From Halobellus rufus (lineage in GTDB: Archaea; Halobacteriota; Halobacteria; Halobacteriales; Haloferacaceae), in contig NZ_BBJO01000054.1 in assembly GCF_000739575.1 (NCBI RefSeq), forward strand, positions 1 through 32,795: a stretch of DNA of 32,795 bases, in the 5' to 3' direction. The position numbers were made by a program, and so were the translations under genes. Under the pieces are notes generated by a model. It ran no database searches and was not told where the DNA came from. It was given only the letters and a program-made list of their open reading frames with translations. Positions 22,497 through 29,422 of the stretch are shown here, in pieces. How positions within the stretch are numbered: position 1 is the first letter of the stretch; every line of letters starts with the position of its first letter.

Positions 22497-23963
22497 TTAG
22501 TTCTTCTGTGAAGCGAACTGTTCGAGGGATTCCTGTTCGGTTGGGGCTGTCGAGGAGGTTGTGGAGTCGTCCTCCTGGTCGGTGGAAAGAGTGGATGGCG
22601 TTCTGGAAGTGACGCCGGGATCGCATTCGTGTCGGTCGTGATGCTCTTCGAGGTAGGCAAGGCGCTCGGGATGTGACTGGTGAAGGATAGAACCGTCGTC
22701 GGTGACGCAGTAATTCTCGGGTCGTGCGCCGCAGGTAGGACAGTCGACGTACCAGGAGGGATGGAGATACCAGCCCTCGCCACACCGAATACACGAGTGC
22801 TGTGCCTCGGCGTCTGAGTCGGGCACGTGGATATCCTGGGGTGAGCGGTCGGTCGCGTGGACATCGAGACCCGTGGTCTGTTTCGTATCGATACTGATGA
22901 GCCAGTCCTGCTCGGCGTCGGGATGCTCGATGATGGCGACGCGGGAGCGACGATAGTCGAGGCGCTTCGGCATACAGGTCGCGGTGTGGCCAACTTGAAT
23001 GATGTCACCGCCTGCGGCGACGAGTGGGTGGAGTTCCTGCTTGAGTGCTGTATCCCGACCAGTGGTGCGGCCATCATAATTAGTGGTCTGCTGGAACGCC
23101 TCACTCGGGAGGTCCACGACGACGGTGTGGAAGGTGTCAGCAGCGAATTCGGCGGCAAGTTCACGCTCGTCGAAATGGTACGCGGCGTCGACGGATTCAT
23201 CGACGCTCGTCTGCACCAAGTGGCCGTCGTGGGAGAGTAACCGTTCGTACGTCGAGACGTCGAGGACACGTCCGGAGAGGTGGGTGGCGAGGTAGTCGGC
23301 GACGCCGGCTTGAGGAGTGATCTCGGAGCTGAGGCGAATGTACTCGAGGTCGATGGGAGTGCTCCCGTTCCCGCTGGTCGCGACACCGCCTGACGCGGTG
23401 GCTCCTGCGTTCGGAACTGCGGCGTCAGTCACGTGTACTGGGCGGGTTGCCGACGCAGTCTCGTTATCGGGTTTCTGAGCGACGGTCCCAAGCCAGTCGT
23501 GCTGGCGACCGAGGGTGTTCCAGATGGTGACCTCTTCGAGCAGATACTCCTCTCCAGGCGGCATAAGCGTCGTCGTATAGCCGAGTCGGATGACGCGACC
23601 ACCGGGTTTCAGAAGGGCGTCGACCACGCTAGCGAGTTCGGTGATCGTAGGTAGTGTGTCGTCCTCGCGATCGTAAGTAGTCGTGTTCTGTTGTTCCGAG
23701 AAGGGTGGGTCGAGGACGATCATATCGAACGATTCAGCTTCGAGGATGTCAGGAAGATCGCGGACATCAACGTGATAGTCAGCATCGATCTCGGGATTGA
23801 TGTCGTTCCGGACGATCCGCCCATTATGGGTGAGCTGGGTCCGTCCAGCACACGCGTTGAGGACGCGACCGTCGAGTTGCGATTCGACCCAATCACGAAG
23901 CTTCTGTGCGTTGAACGTCCAGCGGTCGGGTTGGATCGTCCAGTAGGAGAGCGAGGTGGGCAT
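22497..23963 (-). CDS. Tandem methyltransferase-like protein with C-terminal zinc finger
   Basis: A 488-residue protein. Residues ~5-165 form a Rossmann methyltransferase with motif I NACAGRT (36-42), the acidic RNDINP (52-57) and motif IV DPPF (85-88), typical of N4-cytosine/N6-adenine DNA methyltransferases. Residues ~205-365 repeat the same fold (LSGRVLDVSTYE, then VVVDLPSEAFQQTTNY), but motif I is lost and motif IV reads DLPS. A likely inactive second copy could serve target recognition or dimer formation. The C-terminal part has CIRC (391-394) and CPTCGARPENYC (408-419) followed by HQSHPERL, a zinc knuckle common in nucleic-acid enzymes. It is the first gene of the modification-like operon. 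Substrate (DNA, RNA or protein) is not settled by sequence. Confidence 0.75.
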   Translation of the reverse strand: MPTSLSYWTIQPDRWTFNAQKLRDWVESQLDGRVLNACAGRTQLTHNGRIVRNDINPEIDADYHVDVRDLPDILEAESFDMIVLDPPFSEQQNTTTYDREDDTLPTITELASVVDALLKPGGRVIRLGYTTTLMPPGEEYLLEEVTIWNTLGRQHDWLGTVAQKPDNETASATRPVHVTDAAVPNAGATASGGVATSGNGSTPIDLEYIRLSSEITPQAGVADYLATHLSGRVLDVSTYERLLSHDGHLVQTSVDESVDAAYHFDERELAAEFAADTFHTVVVDLPSEAFQQTTNYDGRTTGRDTALKQELHPLVAAGGDIIQVGHTATCMPKRLDYRRSRVAIIEHPDAEQDWLISIDTKQTTGLDVHATDRSPQDIHVPDSDAEAQHSCIRCGEGWYLHPSWYVDCPTCGARPENYCVTDDGSILHQSHPERLAYLEEHHDRHECDPGVTSRTPSTLSTDQEDDSTTSSTAPTEQESLEQFASQKN

Positions 23964-24060
23964 ACTGATGAGTGGAGGATGGTTCGCGGAGCGGGCGCTA
24001 CAGGGAGGGCGAGTGTTACTGATGGGTTACGTCGGGGACGTGGCCGGTTCGGCCGAGATT

Positions 24061-24079
24061 GTATCTGACGTATCTGATG
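24061..24079. promoter_or_regulatory. Tandem GTATCTGA repeat upstream of the modification-like operon
   Basis: GTATCTGAC is directly followed by GTATCTGAT, ~100 bases upstream of the ATG at 23963. A TATA-like TCATATACC (minus strand, about 24086-24094) adjoins it, so the repeat would lie just downstream of that promoter. It may be an operator. Confidence 0.3.
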
Positions 24080-24177
24080 TTGGTGAGGTATATGAGTTAT
24101 TCAACAGAGTTGATTGAGGCTTGAGCATTCTGAGTCCTCGGAACCGATCGGACGGGAGAAATCAAACGATAGAGGCG

Positions 24178-24187
24178 TTAATTATTA
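24178..24187 (+). promoter_or_regulatory. TATA element of the histone-fold gene
   Basis: TTAATTATTA lies ~34 bases before the ATG at 24216, the expected position for a leaderless archaeal transcript. Confidence 0.5.
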
Positions 24188-24215
24188 AGTCGGGGTCTGA
24201 GAATCGGGGAATCGT

Positions 24216-24383
24216 ATGGCAGACCTGATTGTCCAATCGAAGGTTCGAGAGCATCTCGACGAAATGAACGTCTCGGCAGACTTCTTCGATGCGCTTGACG
24301 AGGAAGTCGCTGACCTCCTTGACGATGCTGCGCGTCGTGCAGACGCGAACGACAGGAAGACCGTTCAAACTCGAGATCTCTAA
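24216..24383 (+). CDS. DUF1931-like histone-fold protein (55 residues)
   Basis: A small plus-strand gene shorter than most ORF cut-offs. It starts MADLIVQSKVREHLDEMNVS and continues with a long helix (FDALDEEVADLLDDAARRA) and NDRKTVQTRDL. This is the haloarchaeal DUF1931/NF-Y-like histone-fold pattern, in which a short helix, a long helix and a T(V/I)xxRDL end occur. A clear TATA element (TTAATTATTA at 24178-24187) lies ~34 bases upstream, giving a short or absent leader. It could bind or wrap plasmid DNA or act as a dimeric regulator. Its strand is opposite to its neighbours and it has its own promoter. Confidence 0.7.
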   Translation: MADLIVQSKVREHLDEMNVSADFFDALDEEVADLLDDAARRADANDRKTVQTRDL

Positions 24384-24456
24384 GCCGATTTCGTCATCCT
24401 ATTTCGTTTGATTCGCTGTTGTTATCTGCACTTTCTGTAGCCGCCGCTCTGAGACA

Positions 24457-24972
24457 CTATACGGTGACGATGGTGTCGCAGTTCACGCATCGAAAGAGGA
24501 TGGTTTCGCAGTCGGGATCATCGTAGTCGACATCGTGATCGGGGAGGACGGTTGGATCGGAGACGAGCTCGTTTCCCGTGAGGTTCTCGCCGCAGTCACA
24601 GGTGAGCGGCCAGTCGAGGGATGAGAGGAGGTCGCTATCTGGAAGTATCCCATACGATGCTTCGTCGACGTACTCGTTTTGGATAGGGTTGAGAAGGTCC
24701 TGCGAAACGGCGCTATGTTGGCCGTCGAATCCGCCGTGCCAGAAGACATCGATGGCACGATACTCGATGGTGAGCTGCGTCTTGCATCTCGCACATCTGA
24801 CGTGGACGTAGTGGGTGTCGAAATTGTTCGGCACCCCTTCTTCGGTAGATTCGAACTTGGAGTTCTGACAGACTGGACACGCTGGCTGTATACTGATGTA
24901 TGTCGGCTCAGCGGCTGGGTCTGCGTCCTCGTCAGTATCTTGATTCTCGGACGTTGTATCTGGTGGTTCCAT
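24457..24972 (-). CDS. Zinc-ribbon protein with two CxxC pairs and a third knuckle
   Basis: A 171-residue acidic protein. CPVC and CARC (residues ~33-63) form one zinc ribbon. A second site is likely from CDCGE (near residue 127) and CVNC (near residue 164). The middle contains a possible amphipathic helix. It resembles the 133-residue protein at 14467-14868, with an extra C-terminal ribbon. It follows the 24994-25461 gene by 21 bases in the same direction, so they are probably co-transcribed. The function is unknown. Confidence 0.65.
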   Translation of the reverse strand: MEPPDTTSENQDTDEDADPAAEPTYISIQPACPVCQNSKFESTEEGVPNNFDTHYVHVRCARCKTQLTIEYRAIDVFWHGGFDGQHSAVSQDLLNPIQNEYVDEASYGILPDSDLLSSLDWPLTCDCGENLTGNELVSDPTVLPDHDVDYDDPDCETILFRCVNCDTIVTV

Positions 24973-24993
24973 AATGATGAGCTGGGTGTGGGA

Positions 24994-25461
24994 TTACGCA
25001 GACGATTCAGACGGTGCGTCGGGAGTTTCCGTAGCCGACTCCTCGGACGGGTTCTCAGGAGCGTGGTCGAACGAATTGTAGGTAAGAGTCCCATCAGGCC
25101 AAGCGACCCACTGGCCGGCAAGCAGCGGGAAACGACACTTCTCGAATCCGACGGTCTCCACGACGAGTTGCTCCTCAAGATGGGGAGCGAGACGTTCAAG
25201 GAACTCCTCGGTGCAGTATTCTGTTCGACCGACGACACTCCCGTCTTCGTCGAAAATTGGCTTTGTGACCTCGAAGGCGACGTACCCGTAGAGTTCGAGG
25301 TACGGGTCGGCGTCCTCCTGGTCGGGTTCGACGACGCCGATGGTCAGGGAGTAAAAACTCCCGTAGAAGTCGTAATCGTCGATGATTGCTTCGATAGCCT
25401 CGACCGCATCGGGGTCGACGGTCGGATGATTCGATGCGGTGGTTGCTTGCAGGGTTGCCAT
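24994..25461 (-). CDS. Hypothetical acidic plasmid protein
   Basis: A 155-residue protein from the ATG at 25461 (MATLQATTAS). The open frame upstream of it is low-quality and is rejected. It has an alpha/beta core with FYSLTIGVVEP, YLELYGYVAFEV and LVVETVGFEKCRFPLL, and an acidic Ser/Glu-rich tail. I recognise no family. It is followed by the zinc-ribbon gene and preceded at 79 bases by another small gene, all on the same strand. Confidence 0.6.
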   Translation of the reverse strand: MATLQATTASNHPTVDPDAVEAIEAIIDDYDFYGSFYSLTIGVVEPDQEDADPYLELYGYVAFEVTKPIFDEDGSVVGRTEYCTEEFLERLAPHLEEQLVVETVGFEKCRFPLLAGQWVAWPDGTLTYNSFDHAPENPSEESATETPDAPSESSA

Positions 25462-25540
25462 AAGCGGTTCAGGCCCGTGGCCGCAAACAAAGACGCTAGG
25501 AGCCGAGGGACTGCTGAAGTGATCGAGGGGACCAATAGGG

Positions 25541-25762
25541 TTAGGCGGTGTCGGTTGATGAGGGTGTGAAATCTTGAAAAGTGTCCCATTCGCCGGGGTA
25601 CTCGATGCCGGCGTCCTGGTGGATTGTGGTCTGGACGGCGCCGGATGACTCAACCTCAACGAGGACGTCGTCGCGACCGAATCGAGTCGCGAGGAAGTCG
25701 TGGATCTCCTCAACCGGCGCGATGACAGCTTCGGGAGCGTTGTGTGCGGTTTCGATCGTCAT
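25541..25762 (-). CDS. Small hypothetical protein
   Basis: A 73-residue acidic protein from the ATG at 25762 (MTIETAHNAPEAV). It has a helix (IAPVEEIHDFLATRF) followed by a strand pair (DDVLVEVESSG, TIHQDAGIEYPG). The start is seven bases after the stop of the gene before it (25770-25949), so they are probably one operon. The family is unknown. Confidence 0.5.
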   Translation of the reverse strand: MTIETAHNAPEAVIAPVEEIHDFLATRFGRDDVLVEVESSGAVQTTIHQDAGIEYPGEWDTFQDFTPSSTDTA

Positions 25763-25769
25763 AGACGGA

Positions 25770-25949
25770 TCACTTGATGCGGCCAGTGACAAATTCACGT
25801 CGGGATTTGATAGCACCCAATCTCTTCCGATCCGCACCCGGGACATTCATCAGTGTCCGAAGAGACGTTGTCCCGCACTGGCGACACTCGACGACCATCT
25901 CTGTCTTCCCGGTGGAGAGAAACCGAGCGAGAATTGTGCGGACACTCAT
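25770..25949 (-). CDS. Small protein with one CxxC knuckle
   Basis: A 59-residue ORF starting MSVRTILARFLSTGKTEMVV, with CRQCG at 22-26 and a basic C-terminal half (DRKRLGAIKSRREFVTGRIK). Many haloarchaeal small zinc proteins start in this way and have two knuckles; the second is missing here, so it could bind metal as a dimer or be a degraded copy. TTAAT on the minus strand (about 25977-25981) is a suitable TATA element ~30 bases upstream. The seven-base spacing to the following gene supports translation. Confidence 0.45.
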   Translation of the reverse strand: MSVRTILARFLSTGKTEMVVECRQCGTTSLRTLMNVPGADRKRLGAIKSRREFVTGRIK

Positions 25950-26070
25950 AAGTTGTCCTGTTCCGGCGGCTCTGAATTAATGGTTCTGGTGGGCTGTCTC
26001 CCCGAAATTCTGGTGTGGACGGCCTGCAAGCCCGCTAAAAGCTCATTTTTGACAACATTCAAGGTTCGTG

Positions 26071-26100
26071 TGGAAGGAACACTATCACACGCTCCTTCCA
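26071..26100. promoter_or_regulatory. Inverted repeat TGGAAGGA-N14-TCCTTCCA before a small zinc protein
   Basis: Perfect 8-base arms (26071-26078 and 26093-26100) lie 10 bases upstream of the ATG at 26111. It is either an operator next to the start or a hairpin in a short 5' leader. Confidence 0.4.
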
Positions 26101-26110
26101 TCCCCTTTCC

Positions 26111-26263
26111 ATGCCCGACGACACGCAGATACTCGGTCACTGCCCGGACTGTAATGAGCGTATTACTACTGCGTGGACCCTAGTTGAATACGAAAAAGAT
26201 GATGGTACAGAAGGCGTGTGGGCCGAGTGTCCGGGATGCGAGGACGTTGTCGCACCGGAGTGA
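26111..26263 (+). CDS. Small zinc-binding protein (DUF7837-like)
   Basis: A 50-residue plus-strand ORF: MPDDTQILGHCPDCNERITT, then AWTLVEYEKDDGTEG, then CPGCEDVVAPE. Two CxxC pairs (11-14 and 40-43) make a single treble-clef or ribbon zinc site. The pattern LGHCPDC...LVEYEKDDGT...CPxCxDVVAPE is one I know from numerous haloarchaeal miniproteins. It is divergent from the gene at 25770-25949 and is preceded by an 8-base inverted repeat. The function is unknown. Confidence 0.7.
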   Translation: MPDDTQILGHCPDCNERITTAWTLVEYEKDDGTEGVWAECPGCEDVVAPE

Positions 26264-26301
26264 TGCACTTTGTGCTGAACTTTGCTGAATGTCGCCTTCT
26301 G

Positions 26302-26793
26302 CTACTCGCGTGAGCGGTGTTGTCCGAGGCGGTCCTTGATCGCGATGATGTTATCCCGAAGGTACTGAGCTTCTTCAGGGTCGATCTGTCCGTTGTTGGC
26401 TAGTCTATTGACGGTGTTGAGGAGGCCCTGGATGTTGTCGTCGATCTGTACCGGTACCTCGAACGTATCGGCCTCTGGGTCGTAGAGAGCGGCGAAGTCG
26501 TAGCACATCCGGTAAACCTTCCCACAGACCTTGCAGACGGCAGGGAGTGAAACGGTCTCGGACTGCGGATCGATGTCTGCCTCGACGTCGAGGCCGGGAT
26601 CGCGAATCAGCCAGCCGCCCTCGAGGCAGTCGTGGGTTTCCCAGCAGTCCCAATGTGCCTCGCCCTCAAGGTGAATGTCGTCGTCTTTGTAGAGGTTCTT
26701 CGTTTCGCGTTCGTCAGCGAGATAGCCACAAATGGCGCAGGTTACGCTGTGGGCGTCAATCCAGCGGTCGTCGGTCGGATCGGATTCGGACAT
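26302..26793 (-). CDS. Zinc-finger hypothetical protein
   Basis: A 163-residue acidic protein. CAICGYL (near residue 19) with a later HWDCWETHDC, and CKVCGKVYRMC (residues ~87-97), give two or three possible zinc sites. The last ~55 residues form a helical bundle (NIQGLLNTVNRLANNGQIDP, then EEAQYLRDNIIAIKDRLG). It starts 10 bases after the stop of the small gene upstream (26804-27013), so they are co-transcribed under inverted-repeat copy 3. The function is unknown. Confidence 0.65.
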   Translation of the reverse strand: MSESDPTDDRWIDAHSVTCAICGYLADERETKNLYKDDDIHLEGEAHWDCWETHDCLEGGWLIRDPGLDVEADIDPQSETVSLPAVCKVCGKVYRMCYDFAALYDPEADTFEVPVQIDDNIQGLLNTVNRLANNGQIDPEEAQYLRDNIIAIKDRLGQHRSRE

Positions 26794-26803
26794 GAGTGTG
26801 GCG

Positions 26804-27013
26804 TTAGTCGGGGAAGTCTATTGCGTCGGGATCGGTTGCGACGCGGCAAGCTGCCTTGTTGAGTTCGTCGGCGTTAAGGGCCAATCCGATGAGCTCCTCG
26901 ATGGCTTCCTCGTAGGCTGAATACGTCTCGGTTGGACTCGACGTATCCTGGAGCCGCTGGTCGAGTGCCTTGCGGAAGCGTTGCTGTGCGCGGTGTCGAG
27001 AAAGACTACCCAT
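26804..27013 (-). CDS. Small helical protein downstream of inverted-repeat copy 3
   Basis: A 69-residue protein from the ATG at 27013 (MGSLSRHRAQQRFRKALDQR). The frame stays open to 27100, but those codons run through the inverted repeat and look non-coding, so the later start is chosen. The basic N-terminal helix and acidic remainder (YEEAIEELIGLALNADELNK) give a mostly helical protein. It is the first gene of a two-gene unit with the zinc-finger gene. No family is recognised. Confidence 0.55.
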   Translation of the reverse strand: MGSLSRHRAQQRFRKALDQRLQDTSSPTETYSAYEEAIEELIGLALNADELNKAACRVATDPDAIDFPD

Positions 27014-27070
27014 ACGTAGATTCCTCCACCAGTAGAGGGGAGAGAGAAATTCGGTCGACGATCTATCTGA

Positions 27071-27113
27071 GTTACCCCACGCAGAGATGGTATCGCCCAT
27101 TTCGTGGGGTAAC
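27071..27113. promoter_or_regulatory. Long-spaced inverted repeat, copy 3 of 3
   Basis: GTTACCCCAC at 27071-27080 and GTGGGGTAAC at 27104-27113 lie 23 bases apart, 58 bases upstream of the ATG at 27013. The arms are identical to copies at 3194 and 19541. Confidence 0.6.
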
Positions 27114-27154
27114 TGACAGAGACGGCCTGCTCAATTAGCGCGTTAGAGCCGCGA

Positions 27155-27691
27155 TTACACGCCGATCGTCGCGAGGACCTGCGGGATATAGATAGCTGCT
27201 CCTGTGGCACCGAGTCCAGCGACAAAGAGGGCGTTATTTGCCGTACTGTTCGCTGACGTCGTAAGATTCCACGTGTACTCCGTGTCGTCCACGGGGGCGA
27301 ACGGTTGGATCCCCATCGGCGTTATCACGTCACCGAGGAGGTGCGTCGTGAGCCCCAGCGCGACGAGAAAGCCGACGCCAAGCGCAGGAACAACGAGAGA
27401 CGGAGCGCTTGCTGTTGACAGCGTCCCGTTCACCGATTGTGTTCCCTGAAGCGCCGCGGCCCAGGTCACAGCCGTTGCGATCGTGGACGCGACGATGATG
27501 AACCAGACGGTGTGCGTGATACCGCGGTGCGAAACGAAGGGGAGACGCTGGTCGATATCGGGAATCGGTGCCACGCCGGCGACGATAAGTATCCCCAAGA
27601 GGGCTTCTCCGGATGCTCGACTAACGGTAAGGAGAAACGCCAGCGGTGAGAAGGCGAGAAGAGCGAGCCCGTAATGACCGCGTCTATGCAT
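27155..27691 (-). other. YdjM-like (DUF457) metal-dependent hydrolase domain, probable separate gene
   Basis: From the ATG at 27691 this is 178 residues, starting MHRRGHYGLALLAFSPLAFL, a normal length and start for the family. Five membrane helices are visible. Conserved polar residues lie in GHYG, PIPDIDQR, SHRGITHT and HLLGDVITPMGI, the histidine/aspartate set proposed to bind metal in YdjM proteins. These are membrane proteins of the SOS-linked YdjM group in bacteria; their archaeal role is not known. Ends 41 bases before the right arm of inverted-repeat copy 3. Confidence 0.75.
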
Positions 27692-28768
27692 CTCTGGAGC
27701 TGTTGCTCCATCTTCTTCGTGCAAGAAAAAGACTGTTCCGGGAAGTGAGACTGTCTCATCCTCACTGCGGAAGCGCGGTAGCTTCAAGCACCTCCTCGAC
27801 TGGCGGTTTGAGGATTGGCTTGATGAGCAGGGGGAAAGCGAGGAGGCAACAACGGTGGTCGCTCGCTCGGTCTGAGTAGCACAGCCGGGCGGGATCGAAT
27901 CAGGTATGGGGACAGGTACGCTGTCGTGTTGAGCTGATGACTCGTTCTCTTTGAGCCCCTTGAGGTAGACGCGATCCTGCGTTGCGGTGAGACGCAAGTA
28001 GTCGTAATCTGTTTCGTTTGGTGCCAGCCGCTCGTAAGTAGCCGTCCTGAGGCCGTATTTGGACAGCGTCCACTCCAGGTCGTCGGTGTCAGGGAGGTGC
28101 GTTCGGATTGTGGAGGGCTCTGTATGGAGTTGGGCAACGACCGTCGCGACTGCGGTCTTGATGTCTTCAATACGTGCGTTCGTCCCTCCGGAGACGCCGT
28201 AGTCGCCGTCGTTGTTCTGGACGCTGTGGCCGCGTATCCCAGAAAGTCGCGCCTTATCGCTGGTGTCTGCCTTCCGAACCTGTGAGGGGTTCCCGTAGCC
28301 GGTCACGAGTTCGGTCATATAGTGCCACATCCCGTCGCGGTTCGCTCCGGAGTCGTTCAGATAGATACGGTGTCGGACAATCGACCCGCCTTGTCCCCAT
28401 CGTTCGTCGAAGGCACGTCCCGAGGCTCGGTAGGTGATGGTCGTATCGTCGTGGTAATCGAGTTCCCACTGACCGATACGGGCTGGGGCGACTTTGAGCT
28501 CATCAGGAAGGTCAGATGTACAGAAGACGTTATGATCCGGAGTGAGCGCCATAACCTGATCGACGTTCAACAGTGCCGACGGATATGTTTCCTCGAAGAC
28601 CCTGTGGACATTTTCGTAGAAATCGTTTAGCGGTGTTTCCGCTGTGGAGTGGGTCGCTTTAGACTTCTCAGTCGTCGATGTTACTGCGGGAGTATTTGTT
28701 GAGTGGCCGGATGTCGATTCTTCGGTCGTCGTGAACGCATCGAGTTGGGATTGGGAATTCGATGGCAT
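27155..28768 (-). CDS. ORF joining a hypothetical plasmid protein to a YdjM-like membrane protein
   Basis: A 537-codon ORF as read. Residues 1-50 are Ser/Thr-rich and ~50-290 form an unrecognised domain (WELDYHDDTTITYRASGRAF; TDYDYLRLTATQDRVYLKG). Residues ~295-358 look like out-of-frame reading. The last 178 residues are a YdjM-type protein. In another frame the DNA at about 27762-27830 encodes LLIKPILKPPVEEVLEATALPQ and a stop, a more protein-like end for the first domain. One extra C in a five-C run (27830-27834, minus strand) would give that end and leave YdjM as a separate gene. So this is probably two genes artificially joined by a one-base deletion or base-calling error. Confidence 0.6.
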   Translation of the reverse strand: MPSNSQSQLDAFTTTEESTSGHSTNTPAVTSTTEKSKATHSTAETPLNDFYENVHRVFEETYPSALLNVDQVMALTPDHNVFCTSDLPDELKVAPARIGQWELDYHDDTTITYRASGRAFDERWGQGGSIVRHRIYLNDSGANRDGMWHYMTELVTGYGNPSQVRKADTSDKARLSGIRGHSVQNNDGDYGVSGGTNARIEDIKTAVATVVAQLHTEPSTIRTHLPDTDDLEWTLSKYGLRTATYERLAPNETDYDYLRLTATQDRVYLKGLKENESSAQHDSVPVPIPDSIPPGCATQTERATTVVASSLSPCSSSQSSNRQSRRCLKLPRFRSEDETVSLPGTVFFLHEEDGATAPEMHRRGHYGLALLAFSPLAFLLTVSRASGEALLGILIVAGVAPIPDIDQRLPFVSHRGITHTVWFIIVASTIATAVTWAAALQGTQSVNGTLSTASAPSLVVPALGVGFLVALGLTTHLLGDVITPMGIQPFAPVDDTEYTWNLTTSANSTANNALFVAGLGATGAAIYIPQVLATIGV

Positions 28769-28868
28769 CGTGAGAACTCCGTAATGTTACGAATGACCAA
28801 CGTGAACTGGCTAGTCGTCGACGCGAGCGAGCGTGTAGTCGTCGTTCCTATCGAGGTAGCAGTGTAGT

Positions 28869-29399
28869 TCACATATCCGTCGATGGGTCGCAAGCTGGTT
28901 GATATCGAGTGCGCTGATAGAGTGCGTGGACGTCTCGAGCGGAGCCAACAATCGTCTTCTCAAGGACACGTCGCCCGTCACGGATGATAGGAGTGAATTG
29001 CTCGCTGGCGATCCGGAGGATTGCGTCCAGTCTCGTACAATTTTCGAAGTTGGTAGCAGGAAGATCAAGGACGAACACTTGACAGGTGACGAGCTGATCG
29101 TCTACGAAATTCCCTTGGATGTGATCGCGGGGATCCGTAGTTGGTTTTCGGGTGTGAGTCGGGTCGAAGCAGTACGCTCGATAGACCTGCGCTTCGGCGG
29201 TTTCTTCGCTGGCCTTGAGATGAGGGTATCGCTCGAGGAACCACGCACGGGTGGTCATCGGTGCGGGCCCGATCGCAGCTACGACGCCAGACTTGGTTTG
29301 TGCGAGACCCCGTGGCGGCGTCGCGTTGTCCTCGAGGGCCTGGAAGAGTTCTCGAAGGGCTTGACGCCGGTTCGCCTCGGATTGGAGAACAACGGACAT
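28869..29399 (-). CDS. Hypothetical protein, possible C-terminal frameshift
   Basis: A 176-residue protein with a helical start (EANRRQALRELFQALEDN) and an alpha/beta body (LVTCQVFVLDLPATNFENCT; LDAILRIASEQFTPIIRDGR). The last ~15 residues (RTRYQPACDPSTDM) look poor. Another frame gives ALDINQLATHRRICELHCYL followed by DRNDDYTLARVDD and a stop at 28811, which reads as the better C-terminus, so one base may be extra near 28925. The family is not recognised. It starts 23 bases after the stop of the methyltransferase-like gene and is probably in its operon. Confidence 0.55.
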   Translation of the reverse strand: MSVVLQSEANRRQALRELFQALEDNATPPRGLAQTKSGVVAAIGPAPMTTRAWFLERYPHLKASEETAEAQVYRAYCFDPTHTRKPTTDPRDHIQGNFVDDQLVTCQVFVLDLPATNFENCTRLDAILRIASEQFTPIIRDGRRVLEKTIVGSARDVHALYQRTRYQPACDPSTDM

Positions 29400-29422
29400 T
29401 GTGGAGTGTGGAATACAGATAG

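Noticed and set aside
22244..23386. A 380-codon minus-strand ORF overlapping the methyltransferase gene
   Set aside because: Low-complexity Ser/Pro/Arg translation; the other frame contains DPPF and zinc motifs.
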